DNA of 64,000 bases from Pararhodobacter marinus (GTDB taxonomy: Bacteria; Pseudomonadota; Alphaproteobacteria; Rhodobacterales; Rhodobacteraceae). Location: the NCBI RefSeq assembly GCF_003122215.1, contig NZ_QEYD01000008.1:124001-188000 (forward strand). Direction: 5' to 3'. A model generated the notes under the pieces. The model ran no database searches. It was not told the origin of the DNA and saw only the letters and a list, made by a program, of their open reading frames with translations. A program made the translations under genes and the position numbers. The stretch's first letter is position 1. Each line of letters starts with the position of its first letter. Positions 24,801 through 33,667 of the stretch are shown here, piece after piece.

Positions 24801-25552
24801 TGGCGGGACTGCGGCTGGGTTTCGTCGGCACCGGCACCATCGCCTCGGCGGTGGTGCGCGGGCTGGCGCGCGAGGGTCATGCGATCACCGTCTCGGAGCG
24901 CGGTGCGCGGCATTCGGCGGCGCTGGCGGCGGAAATCCCGGATCTGGCGGTGGCCGGCAATCAGGGCGTGGTCGATGCCAGCGACGTGGTGTTTCTGGGC
25001 CTGTTGCCCGAGGCCGCGCCCGAAATCCTGAGCGGCTTGCGGTTCCGCCCCGGGCAGCGGGTGATCTCGTTCATGGCGGGTGTCGATCTGGCCGAGGTGG
25101 CGGCGCTGTGCGCGCCCGCCGGGGCCTCGGCGCTGATGTTGCCTTTTCCGGGCATCGCGCAGGGCGGCTCGCCAATTCTGGCGATGGGCGACACCGATCT
25201 GGTGGCGCTGATCTTCGGCAGCACGAACACGGTCTTCACCGTGCCCGACGCCGCGCAGATGCAGACCTATCTGAGCGCGCAGGCGGTGCTGTCGCCGGCC
25301 GTGGCGATGGTGGGCGCGGCGGCGGAATGGATGGCCGCCCGCGGGGTCGATGCCGGGACGGGCGAGGCCTTCCTGCGGCTTCTGGTCGGCAGCAGCCTGC
25401 AATCGAGCGCATGCGCGCCGATGATCGCGGCGCTGAACACGCCCGGCGGCTATAACCAGCGGCTGCGCGTCCATATGGAACACGCTGGCACGCCCGAGGC
25501 GCTGAAAGCGGGGCTCGACAAGCTGGCCGGGGAAAAAAGCGAGGGGAACTAA
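24800..25552 (+). CDS. Pyrroline-5-carboxylate reductase-like oxidoreductase
   Basis: The 250-residue protein has an N-terminal Rossmann motif GFVGTGTIASAVV and a helical C-terminal dimerisation region similar to ProC, but the C-terminal signature of ProC (P-G-x2-S/T-x2-A-L) is replaced by NTPGGYNQ. It may not be the main proline enzyme. The start overlaps the cytochrome b561 stop by one base. Its 3' end overlaps the convergent LprI-like gene by 4 bp. Confidence 0.75.
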   Translation: MAGLRLGFVGTGTIASAVVRGLAREGHAITVSERGARHSAALAAEIPDLAVAGNQGVVDASDVVFLGLLPEAAPEILSGLRFRPGQRVISFMAGVDLAEVAALCAPAGASALMLPFPGIAQGGSPILAMGDTDLVALIFGSTNTVFTVPDAAQMQTYLSAQAVLSPAVAMVGAAAEWMAARGVDAGTGEAFLRLLVGSSLQSSACAPMIAALNTPGGYNQRLRVHMEHAGTPEALKAGLDKLAGEKSEGN

Positions 25553-25938
25553 CGCGCGAGCTCGAGCAGCGTCGCGACCCGGTCGCGGCCCAGCATGATG
25601 CGGCAGGACGCGATCCCCAGGGAGGTGCCCGAACCGCCGCCGAAGGTTTCGCCGATATAGGCGCAATGCGCGTCGCGATAGGCGTTCCACGCCCCCTGCG
25701 CGGTTTCCAGCGCGGGGGCGGCCGTCGGGCGTCCCGTCGCGCTGTCGATTTCGGCGGCGGCGATCAGGGCGTAGCTATAGGCCGTCTCGACCGTGTCGTC
25801 GACGCGTTCGAGCGTGTCGCGCAGGCAGGCGCCGATCTCGATCTGGCTGCCGCCGGGGCATTCCATTTCCGGATCGGCCTGCGCGGCAGAAGCGCACAGC
25901 AGCAGGGTCAGGCACGGGGCGAGGGCGAGACGGCGCAT
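25549..25938 (-). CDS. LprI-like (DUF1311) secreted small protein
   Basis: The 129-residue protein has a signal peptide (about residues 1-21, ending AAQA) and the LprI N-terminal pattern: CPGGSQIEIGACLRDTLERVDDTVE, then AQGAWNAYRDAHCAY. Four or more cysteines probably form disulfides in the periplasm. Some members of the family inhibit lysozyme. A second, related gene lies 62 bp upstream on the same strand. Confidence 0.8.
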   Translation of the reverse strand: MRRLALAPCLTLLLCASAAQADPEMECPGGSQIEIGACLRDTLERVDDTVETAYSYALIAAAEIDSATGRPTAAPALETAQGAWNAYRDAHCAYIGETFGGGSGTSLGIASCRIMLGRDRVATLLELAR

Positions 25939-26000
25939 GGGGTAGCCTCCGGTTGGGTCGGCTTCAGCCTAGCGCGCCGTGGATGCGCTGCCCAGCCCGA

Positions 26001-26375
26001 TCACGATTCCGGGCGGCGAAGCTGGGCGATGCGCGCGCGTGTCAGCGCGATGCGGCAGGCGAGAAAGACATAGCCCGCCGCCTCGCGCAGCGCATGGGTC
26101 TGGACCAGCGCATGGCATTGCGCCTGACGATAGCTCCGCCAGGCGGTCTGCGCGCGCTCCAGCGTCTCAACGGCGTTCGTGTCGTTGAACAGCATGTCCA
26201 CGGTCCGCGCGAGGCCCTGCGCGCTCTCATAGGCGCTGTCCATCTCGGCCTCCAACGCGCGCATCCGCGCGTCGAGGTCTTCCATAAGGTCTTCATAGGT
26301 TTCGGCCATCGGGCATTCGGCGGCGGCATTGGCGCCGGGAATGACATAGATCGTGCGGCGGAAATCGGTGTGCAT
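26001..26375 (-). CDS. LprI-like (DUF1311) protein without signal peptide
   Basis: The 124-residue product resembles its downstream neighbour: CPMAETYEDLMEDLDARMRALEAEMDSAYE followed by AQTAWRSYRQAQCHAL and a short ending with CRIALTRARIAQL. It therefore looks like a duplicate. No hydrophobic leader is present; the start, ATG at 26375 with AGGAG upstream, seems firm, so the protein is predicted to stay in the cytoplasm. Loss of the signal after duplication is a reasonable reading, but not proven. Confidence 0.72.
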   Translation of the reverse strand: MHTDFRRTIYVIPGANAAAECPMAETYEDLMEDLDARMRALEAEMDSAYESAQGLARTVDMLFNDTNAVETLERAQTAWRSYRQAQCHALVQTHALREAAGYVFLACRIALTRARIAQLRRPES

Positions 26376-26496
26376 CGGGGGCTCCTGCGCTGAGACCCTC
26401 TTGTCGCCCGGATCGCGCGCGCGGGCTGTTCCGCCGGGAACACGGTCTGCCGATGCCTCGTCTTGCACTTCGCGGGGATACGGGCATTCTGGACCG

Positions 26497-27468
26497 ATGT
26501 TCACGCTTGCCGATCTCGACGCCGCCCATGCCCTCGTCTCCCGCCATGTTCCGCCGACGCCCGCGCTGGACTGGCCGCTGCTTTCCGTGGCGCTGGGCGC
26601 GCGGCAGGTGATCGTCAAGCACGAGAACCACGCCCCCACCGGCGCCTTCAAGGTGCGCGGCGGCGTCACTTTCATGGACTGGCTCCGGCGCACGCATCCT
26701 CGGATGGAGGGCGTGATCACCGCCACGCGCGGCAATCACGGCCAGAGCCAGGCACGTGCGGCGACCGCGATGGGGCTCAGGGCGAAGATTCTCGTGCCGC
26801 AGGGCAATTCGGTCGAGAAGAACGCCGCGATGCGGGCTTATGGCGCCGATCTGGTCGAGCATGGCAGCGATTTCGACGACGCCAAGGACGAGGCGATGCG
26901 GCTGGCCGAGACTCAGCCGCTGTTCCCGGTGCCGCCCTTTCACCGCGAACTGGTGCGCGGCGTCGCGACCTACGGGCTGGAGCTGTTTCGCGCGCATCCC
27001 GATCTGGACCGGGTCTATGTGCCGATCGGCTGCGGCTCGGGCATCTGCGGGGTGATCGCCGCGCGCGACGCGCTGGGCCTGTCGTGCGAGGTGGTGGGCG
27101 TGGTGAGCACCGCCGCTGATGGCGCGTTGCGCTCGGTGGCCGAGGGGCGGGCGGTGCCCACCGAGAGCGCGCGCACCTTTGCCGACGGTATGGCGGTGCG
27201 CGTGCCGGTGCCCGAGGCGCTGGCGATCTACGGCCCCGGCGCGCATCATCTGGGCGCCGTCACCGATGCGCAGGTGGCCGAGGCGATCCGGCTTTATTTC
27301 ACCGCGACCCACAATCTGGCCGAAGGCGCCGGGGCGGCCGCGCTGGCGCTTGCCGTGGCCGAGCGTGACGAACTGGCGGGCCGCAAGGTCGGGCTGGTCC
27401 TGTCGGGCGGCAATATCGACCGCGACTGGTACGCGCAGGTTCTGGCGGGTGGCACGCCGCTGGTCTAG
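26497..27468 (+). CDS. Serine/threonine dehydratase family PLP enzyme
   Basis: The 323-residue fold type II PLP enzyme has the cofactor lysine in TGAFKVRGG (Lys52), the glycine-rich phosphate-binding loop GCGSG near residue 178 and a C-terminal SGGNID. It resembles catabolic threonine dehydratase and the ectoine-pathway EutB group; there is no C-terminal ACT domain, so isoleucine feedback is not expected. The ATG at 26497 is used. No ectoine genes are nearby. The 3' end overlaps the convergent hydrolase by 4 bp. Confidence 0.85.
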   Translation: MFTLADLDAAHALVSRHVPPTPALDWPLLSVALGARQVIVKHENHAPTGAFKVRGGVTFMDWLRRTHPRMEGVITATRGNHGQSQARAATAMGLRAKILVPQGNSVEKNAAMRAYGADLVEHGSDFDDAKDEAMRLAETQPLFPVPPFHRELVRGVATYGLELFRAHPDLDRVYVPIGCGSGICGVIAARDALGLSCEVVGVVSTAADGALRSVAEGRAVPTESARTFADGMAVRVPVPEALAIYGPGAHHLGAVTDAQVAEAIRLYFTATHNLAEGAGAAALALAVAERDELAGRKVGLVLSGGNIDRDWYAQVLAGGTPLV

Positions 27469-28172
27469 CCGGTGAGCCCCAGCAGGATCTCGGACAGGGC
27501 CTTGGGCTGCGTCAGCAGGGGCACATGGCCGCATTCCAGGGTGAAGACCGCCTCGCAGGGCGTCGCCGCGACCATCTGCTGTTGCAGCGGGTAGGACACG
27601 ACCCGATCCTCGGTGCAATGGATATAGGCCTTGGGCACGCCCGCCAGCGCCGGGCCGATCTGTGCCTTGTCGGTCTGGGCCTTGTTGGGCTGCGGGCTGA
27701 GCGCCGACATTGCCGCCGCCGCCGCGCGGGGCGAGGCATCGGGGAACAGGGCGGCGGGGGCCTCGTCGGTCAGCGTCGTTGTGCCGGGAACCGGGCCGGG
27801 GCGGACATAGGCCTGAACGCCCGGCGCGTCCTGCTGGCGGATGAGGTCCAGAAGGCTTTCGCCGTCGCGCGGCAGAAGGGCCGCGACGAAGACGCAGGCG
27901 GTGACCTGCGCGGGCAGGCGCGACGCCGCCTGTGCGATGACGATCCCGCCCATCGAATGCCCGACCAAGAGCGCGGGCGGGCCGTCGGCCAGCCGGGCGC
28001 AGACATGGTCGACATAATCGGGCTGCCCGATCTCGCCCGAGGGTGGGTTCCGGCCGTGGCCGGGCAGGTCGAGCGCCTCGACATCGTGTCCTGCCGCTTT
28101 CAGCAGCGGCGCGACCGCCGCCCAGCTCAGCGCGTTGCCCCACGCCCCGTGTACCAGAATGATCCGCGCCAT
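27465..28172 (-). CDS. Alpha/beta hydrolase (esterase-like)
   Basis: The 235-residue protein follows the plant-esterase-like alpha/beta hydrolase layout: ILVHGAWGNALSW near residue 5, nucleophile GHSMGG near residue 71, and a C-terminal CGHVPLLTQP with the catalytic histidine. It is cytoplasmic by its lack of a signal. The pobA gene lies 52 bp upstream on the same strand, so a part in aromatic or ester breakdown is possible but unproven. Confidence 0.85.
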   Translation of the reverse strand: MARIILVHGAWGNALSWAAVAPLLKAAGHDVEALDLPGHGRNPPSGEIGQPDYVDHVCARLADGPPALLVGHSMGGIVIAQAASRLPAQVTACVFVAALLPRDGESLLDLIRQQDAPGVQAYVRPGPVPGTTTLTDEAPAALFPDASPRAAAAAMSALSPQPNKAQTDKAQIGPALAGVPKAYIHCTEDRVVSYPLQQQMVAATPCEAVFTLECGHVPLLTQPKALSEILLGLTG

Positions 28173-28224
28173 GACGCCCCCCGTTTGCCCGGCATCCTGC
28201 CGCGCGACGGGGGGCGCCGCAAGC

Positions 28225-29421
<1,197 letters not shown>

Positions 29422-29425
29422 TCAT

Positions 29426-29442
29426 AGATGAGCCGTGCATCT
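29426..29442. promoter_or_regulatory. Palindrome between pobA and the MDR gene
   Basis: AGATG and CATCT flank a 7-bp spacer in the 180-bp divergent region. It could be an operator for pobA; the regulator is unknown. Confidence 0.35.
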
Positions 29443-29574
29443 TTCACAGGGACGGGTCGCGCCGAAACTTGGACGAATCGCGCATCGCGCTTGACGTCAC
29501 GGCGGGTGTGGCAGCGGGGGCTGGGCCGGGCGCCCGGGCCGGGTTAGCATGGCCTCAAAACGGGAGGAGAGATC

Positions 29575-30597
29575 ATGGCTCAGGTGACACAGGCGCTGGC
29601 CTTGCGCGAGGGTGGCTTTGCCAGGGGGCCGCGTCCGCAGGTGCCCGAGGACCTGCACGCCCATCTGGAGCTGCGCGAGGTCACGCTGCCGGAGCTGGGC
29701 GCGGGTCAGGTGCTGGTCGAGGTGATCCTGAGCCCGGTCAACCCGTCGGATTTCTTCTATCTGCAGGGTGCATACGGCCAACCGCGCCAGCAGGGACAGG
29801 CGGCAGGTTTTGAAGGCTGCGGACGGGTGATCGCGGCGGGCGGCGCGGCGGGTGAAAAGCTGATCGGACAGCGCGTGGCGTTTCTGGGCAGCTTGTCGGG
29901 CGCCTGGGCAAAGCACGCGGTGGCCGAAGCGGCCCTGTGCATTCCGCTGCACGACGCGGTCAGCGATGTCGACGGCGCGGCGCTGATCGTGAACCCGCTG
30001 ACCGCCGTGGCCCTGGTCGACCGTGCGCGGGAGGGCGGGGATGCCTTCATCCTCAACGCCGCCGCCTCGCAACTGGGACGGCTGATGCTGGGACTGGCGC
30101 GCGACGAGGGGCTGAAACCCGTCGCGGTAATCCGCCGGCCGGGCGAGGAAGACGCCCTGCGCGCGGCGGGCGCGACCGAGGTTCTGGTCAGCTCGGCGCC
30201 CGATTTCATGGATCAGGCGGGCGCCGCCATCAAGGCGCTGAAACCGCGCGTGCTTCTCGATGCTGTGGGCGATCAGGCGACGGCGGATCTGTTTTTCGCC
30301 ATGCCCGCCCGCGCGGCCTGGGTAATCTATGGCAAGATGTCGGACGAGGCCCCGAGCCTCGGGCAGATGGGGCAGTTCATCTTCATGGGCAAAACGGTCG
30401 AAGGCTTCTGGCTGAGCCGCGTTCTGCCCGCCCTGTCACCCGAACGCGCTGCCGCGGCCATTGCGCAGGTGCAAAAGCGGTTTGCCAGGGGCGACTGGCA
30501 GACGCGCGTGGCCGAGGAAATCCCGCTGGACACCGCGCTGGACCGGATCCTGCCCGCCTATGCCCGCAGCGCGGGAAAGGTGATGATCCGGCCCTGA
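29575..30597 (+). CDS. MDR-family NAD(P)H-dependent quinone/enoyl reductase-like protein
   Basis: The 340-residue medium-chain dehydrogenase/reductase has the substrate-domain pattern SPVNPSDFFYLQGAYG and GFEGCGRVIAAG, and a nucleotide-binding domain starting near NAAASQLGRL. The zinc ligands of classic alcohol dehydrogenases are missing, so it belongs with quinone oxidoreductases or trans-2-enoyl-CoA reductases. The normal AxxGGVG turn is replaced by AAASQLG, seen in enoyl reductase-type members. GGGAGGAGA precedes the ATG. Divergent from pobA. Confidence 0.85.
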   Translation: MAQVTQALALREGGFARGPRPQVPEDLHAHLELREVTLPELGAGQVLVEVILSPVNPSDFFYLQGAYGQPRQQGQAAGFEGCGRVIAAGGAAGEKLIGQRVAFLGSLSGAWAKHAVAEAALCIPLHDAVSDVDGAALIVNPLTAVALVDRAREGGDAFILNAAASQLGRLMLGLARDEGLKPVAVIRRPGEEDALRAAGATEVLVSSAPDFMDQAGAAIKALKPRVLLDAVGDQATADLFFAMPARAAWVIYGKMSDEAPSLGQMGQFIFMGKTVEGFWLSRVLPALSPERAAAAIAQVQKRFARGDWQTRVAEEIPLDTALDRILPAYARSAGKVMIRP

Positions 30598-30607
30598 CGA
30601 CAGGCAA

Positions 30608-30636
30608 AGGCGCCGACCGGAAGCGGTCAGGCGCCT
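30608..30636. terminator. Bidirectional terminator hairpin
   Basis: AGGCGCC-GACCG, loop GAAG, CGGTC-A-GGCGCCT. It lies between the convergent MDR and YqjE-like genes. The minus strand continues TTTG; the plus strand has no T run. Confidence 0.65.
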
Positions 30637-30661
30637 CGCTTGCGCGGCCTGGCGCGATCCA

Positions 30662-30988
30662 TCACGGCGTGTGTTTCGATTTCATCGCCTGCGCGACGCC
30701 GTAGCCCTGCGCGAAGGCGGCAACCACAGAGTTCAGCGGGTTCGCGGCGACCGGGGCAGGGGGCGGCACGGGAACGCGCGGGCGGCGCAGCGCCAGCCAC
30801 AAAACCAACATGCCCACAGCCAGCAAGCCCCCGCCCATGATGAGCGCCGTGGCCATCGGTCCGTAGGTCAGCACCAGGGACAGCCAGAGGGCGCGGAGGG
30901 CGAACACCACCCCCGCGCCGACGAAGGCGAGCCCGAACAGCGCAACCGCTGCCCGGATCGCGATTTGACGGGCGGCCAGCGCAAGCAT
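30662..30988 (-). CDS. YqjE/holin-like small membrane protein
   Basis: The 108-residue protein has two membrane segments (about residues 12-32 and 43-65) and a proline-rich tail. Size, topology and position behind a DUF883 gene suggest the YqjE/holin-like group; in E. coli yqjD-yqjE have the same order. A TTG overlapping the DUF883 stop by 4 bp is an alternative start. The pair seems to be under general stress control (see promoter upstream of the DUF883 gene). Role unknown. Confidence 0.65.
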   Translation of the reverse strand: MLALAARQIAIRAAVALFGLAFVGAGVVFALRALWLSLVLTYGPMATALIMGGGLLAVGMLVLWLALRRPRVPVPPPAPVAANPLNSVVAAFAQGYGVAQAMKSKHTP

Positions 30989-30993
30989 GCCGC

Positions 30994-31341
30994 TCAACCC
31001 TTGCGCGCGGCGAGAGCCCCGACAAGAAAGCCGATCGCCGCAGCGCCCGCAACGATCGCGGCGGGACGTTCGCGCACCATGTCCTCGGCCCCGCCCGCCG
31101 CGCTTTCGGCGAACTGGCGGATATGCTGGAACTGGTGGTCTGCGCCGCTGAACAGCGATTCCGCCGCGCCCCGCGCCGCATCGGCGGCGGTGTTGGCCTT
31201 GGCCTGCGCGCGCGAGCTGAGGCTGCTTTCCTGCGCTTGGGCGTAAGCACGCATCTCGTGCGCGAGGGCGCCGAGATCGGCCTTGAGGGCATCGAATTCA
31301 CGCTTCAGCTGCGCCGTGCTGGGTTGGCTGGCTCGGGCCAT
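30994..31341 (-). CDS. DUF883 (ElaB/YqjD-like) membrane-anchored protein
   Basis: The 115-residue protein has a long amphipathic helix, then a C-terminal hydrophobic anchor (AAIVAGAAAIGFLVGALAA) preceded by RERP, the arrangement of ElaB/YqjD. E. coli members attach to the membrane through the C-terminal helix and bind ribosomes in stationary phase. AGG precedes the ATG at 31341. An exact GGAAC-N16-CGTT promoter stands upstream. Confidence 0.85.
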   Translation of the reverse strand: MARASQPSTAQLKREFDALKADLGALAHEMRAYAQAQESSLSSRAQAKANTAADAARGAAESLFSGADHQFQHIRQFAESAAGGAEDMVRERPAAIVAGAAAIGFLVGALAARKG

Positions 31342-31379
31342 GATAAGCCTCCGTGATGAATGAATGTGTCAGGCAATGA

Positions 31380-31404
31380 AACGCGCAGGCGGCGCAATGG
31401 TTCC
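31380..31404 (-). promoter_or_regulatory. Sigma-EcfG type promoter of the DUF883 gene
   Basis: Reading the minus strand, GGAAC (31400-31404) and CGTT (31380-31383) are 16 bp apart, which matches the known EcfG general stress promoter. The start codon of the DUF883 gene is about 40 bp downstream. Confidence 0.8.
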
Positions 31405-31528
31405 CGCGCGTCTGCGCCCGGGCGGCGCGCGCAGCGGCAGCGCTCATCGTCAGGCTGTGCCGGGACTTGCCTGCAACCCGGGCGTGAAGGCTCTTTTGCC
31501 GGACTCGCCACAAGAGTCACAAAGAGTC

Positions 31529-31554
31529 GGAACCAACTGCCCCCTGGCGCGGTT
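31529..31554 (+). promoter_or_regulatory. EcfG-like promoter upstream of the DUF1328 gene
   Basis: GGAAC (31529-31533) is followed after 16 bp by CGGTT. The -35 is exact and the -10 differs from CGTT by one inserted or changed base. It would serve the DUF1328 gene and perhaps dps. Confidence 0.55.
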
Positions 31555-31615
31555 ACTTGATCAAAAGGCCCTGCAGCATGCGGGCCTCGTTCAACAGAAA
31601 GAAAGGAGACCTTCC

Positions 31616-31789
31616 ATGCTTGGTTGGGCCCTCACATTCTTTGTTATCGCCCTCATTGCCGCCGTGTTCGGCTTTGGTGGCATCGCCAGCGCGTCGGCGG
31701 GTATCGCCCAGATCCTGTTCGTCGTGTTCCTTGCCCTGTTCGTGATCGCCCTGGTGGCCCGCGCCGTGCGCGGATCGTCCCGGGTTTAA
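31616..31789 (+). CDS. DUF1328 small membrane protein (YtjA family)
   Basis: The 57-residue protein is almost wholly two hydrophobic helices ([17 protein letters not shown] and [18 protein letters not shown]), the exact layout of DUF1328/YtjA. AAAGGAG precedes the ATG. The role is unknown; the family is often stress-induced, in agreement with the EcfG-like promoter upstream and the neighbouring dps. Confidence 0.88.
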   Translation: MLGWALTFFVIALIAAVFGFGGIASASAGIAQILFVVFLALFVIALVARAVRGSSRV

Positions 31790-31879
31790 GGGCAGACGGG
31801 CGCCGGGCGGTCTCTTCCGCCCGGCGCATCCGGCCCTTCAACCCCTCCCAACTTGATCCCAAGATACCAGAGGTTTGTT

Positions 31880-32383
31880 ATGAAAGATGTCCGCAACGTT
31901 TCGCCCGAAGCCGTCAAGGTGAATACCGGCGTGAAGAAGCCCGCCGAGGTTTCCGAGAAGCTGGCCGAGATCCTGACCGGCACCTATGAGCTGCTGATCC
32001 GCACGCACGAGGTGCACTGGAACGTCGAAGGCCCGATGTTCTACGGCGTGCACATGCTGACCGAAGAGCAATATGGCGAGCTGTTCGCCGCCACCGACGT
32101 TCTGGCCGAGCGCATCCGCGCGCTGGGGCATCTGGCGCCGGCGACGCCGAAGGCTCTGGTCGATACCAGCGGCGACACCGTCGCCGGAGAAAAGACCACG
32201 ACGGCCAAGATGCTGACCATGCTGAAGGACCGTCACGAGGCGCTGGCGCGTCTGTGCCACGAAACGACCGATCTGTGCGAAGGCGAGGATGTCAACGATC
32301 CCGTCACCGCCGATCTGTGCAACGGGCGGTCGGCCGTGCATGAAAAGGCCGCGTGGATGCTGCGGTCGATGGCGGCGGACTGA
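31880..32383 (+). CDS. dps: Dps-family DNA-protecting ferritin
   Basis: The 167-residue protein has the Dps ferroxidase residues spread over HEVHWNVEGPMFYGVH and DVLAERIRALG, and the expected four-helix length. Dps dodecamers bind DNA and oxidise iron with peroxide. The ATG at 31880 is chosen; the ribosome binding site is weak (AGAGG about 10 bp upstream). Placement in the general stress island fits the usual EcfG control of dps. A GC-rich hairpin without T run (32398-32418) follows the stop. Confidence 0.92.
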   Translation: MKDVRNVSPEAVKVNTGVKKPAEVSEKLAEILTGTYELLIRTHEVHWNVEGPMFYGVHMLTEEQYGELFAATDVLAERIRALGHLAPATPKALVDTSGDTVAGEKTTTAKMLTMLKDRHEALARLCHETTDLCEGEDVNDPVTADLCNGRSAVHEKAAWMLRSMAAD

Positions 32384-32500
32384 TCGCCCGCCCCGGTTTG
32401 CCGGGCGCTTGCCGCCCGGCCCCGCACAGCCCCGCGCCCGGCCGGAACCCGGCGGCGCGGGGTTTGTCTGTCCGGCGTTCGGATGAGGACAGGACGCCGC

Positions 32501-32525
32501 AAAAAGGGCGCCCCGAAAGGCGCCC
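32501..32525 (-). terminator. Terminator of phyR
   Basis: On the minus strand GGGCGCC, loop TTTCGG, GGCGCCC, then TTTTT. It lies 47 bp past the phyR stop codon. Confidence 0.85.
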
Positions 32526-32571
32526 CGTTGCAAGGCCAGTGGCAAGGATCGTCAGCGCCACGCCGGAAGCA

Positions 32572-33384
32572 TCACGCGCGGAGCGTTTCCGTCGACGAGA
32601 AGAACATCGCCTGGCTGACCGCCGAGCGGACCTGTTCCTCGGTATAGGGCTTGGTGATGACGAAGGCGGGCTCGGGGCGTTCGCCCGTGAGCAGACGCTC
32701 GGGGAAGGCGGTGATGAAGATCACCGGGGTATCCTTGGCGGTCTTGAGGATCTCGTTCACAGCCTCGATCCCCGACGACCCGTCCGCAAGCTGGATGTCC
32801 GAGAGGATCAGGTCGGGCTTCTCGCGCCCGAACAGCTCGACGGCCGCCTTGTGGGTGGGCGCCACGCCGGTGATGCGGTGGCCCATATCGGCGACGATGG
32901 ATTGCAGATCCAGCGCGATGATCGCCTCGTCCTCGATCACCAGAACGCGGCCCGACACGCTGTCTTCCATGTCACGCAGCGCCAGGGCGTAAAGCTCGCG
33001 TACCTCGGAGGCGTCCATGTCCATGATCGTGGCAACCTCGTCTTCCGAGAATTCCTCGATCGTCTTCAGCAGAAGAACCTCACGCGTATTGGGGGCGAGC
33101 TTGGCCAGATGCGCCTGGGCGCGTGCCGAGATCCCGCTTTCGGTGTCTTCCGTCAACGCCCCCGAGGACGACCAGATCGCGTGGAACGCTTTGAACAGCG
33201 CCACCTTGTGCGAGTAGTCGCCGTCAAAGACCGAACGGTCGATGAGCAGTGCCTCCAACGTCAGGGCCGCATACTTGTCGCCGGTAAGCTGGCTGCCACT
33301 CAGGGCGCGTGCATACCGGCGCAGATAGGGCAGAAGGTCGGCAACGATGGTTGACAGGAACTGTTCCTTCTGAGCGATCGGCAT
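32572..33384 (-). CDS. phyR: General stress response regulator PhyR (anti-anti-sigma)
   Basis: The 270-residue protein joins an N-terminal sigma-factor-like domain (about residues 1-135) to a C-terminal receiver domain (about 145-262), with the phosphorylation site Asp196 in LILSDIQ, the acidic pocket EDE at 151-153 and a KPYT lysine. When phosphorylated, PhyR binds NepR and frees EcfG. It is divergent from nepR-ecfG and shares an overlapping promoter region with them. The next kinase downstream of ecfG is a likely phosphate donor. Confidence 0.97.
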   Translation of the reverse strand: MPIAQKEQFLSTIVADLLPYLRRYARALSGSQLTGDKYAALTLEALLIDRSVFDGDYSHKVALFKAFHAIWSSSGALTEDTESGISARAQAHLAKLAPNTREVLLLKTIEEFSEDEVATIMDMDASEVRELYALALRDMEDSVSGRVLVIEDEAIIALDLQSIVADMGHRITGVAPTHKAAVELFGREKPDLILSDIQLADGSSGIEAVNEILKTAKDTPVIFITAFPERLLTGERPEPAFVITKPYTEEQVRSAVSQAMFFSSTETLRA

Positions 33385-33414
33385 CTTTTTTTCTGTCCTT
33401 TTCGCGAAATTCTT

Positions 33415-33439
33415 GGAACCAAACGCGTGGACAGGGGTT
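33415..33439 (+). promoter_or_regulatory. EcfG-type promoter of nepR-ecfG
   Basis: GGAAC (33415-33419), 16 bp, GGTT (33436-33439). The -10 differs from CGTT by its first base. It occupies the same DNA as the opposing phyR promoter. Confidence 0.72.
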
Positions 33440-33446
33440 TGGTTCC
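33422..33446 (-). promoter_or_regulatory. EcfG-type promoter of phyR
   Basis: Reading the minus strand, GGAAC (33442-33446), 16 bp, CGTT (33422-33425), an exact match. It overlaps the nepR-ecfG promoter; together they sit in a perfect 10-bp inverted repeat with a 12-bp spacer (33415-33446). Confidence 0.85.
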
Positions 33447-33496
33447 CGACCTAGTAAGAATTTTGTCAGGTTGAGGGCCGTTTGCCGAAGGACGCC

Positions 33497-33667
33497 ATGC
33501 AGCAAGATAATCACAACAATGCGCTGGAAGACCAGATCGCCGAGAACCTTCGCCGGGCGTTCAGTGAACGTGCTGAAGAAAAGGTGCCGGACAGGTTCAT
33601 GGATCTTCTCCAGCAACTGAGAGAGCAGGATTCACCCCGCAACGATCGGTCGTCGAATGACAACTAA
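33497..33667 (+). CDS. nepR: Anti-sigma factor NepR
   Basis: The 56-residue protein carries the NepR core ENLRRAFSERAEEKVPDRF followed by MDLLQQL. NepR holds EcfG inactive until phosphorylated PhyR takes it away. The ATG at 33497 is the likely start; a TTG 15 bp upstream would extend the product slightly. Its end overlaps ecfG by 11 bp in another frame, so the two are translated together. Confidence 0.93.
   Translation: MQQDNHNNALEDQIAENLRRAFSERAEEKVPDRFMDLLQQLREQDSPRNDRSSNDN

Noticed and set aside
26437-26462. EcfG promoter before the dehydratase gene (GGAAC-N17-CGTC)
   Set aside because: The -10 does not end in TT and the neighbouring genes give no stress context; kept out as too weak.
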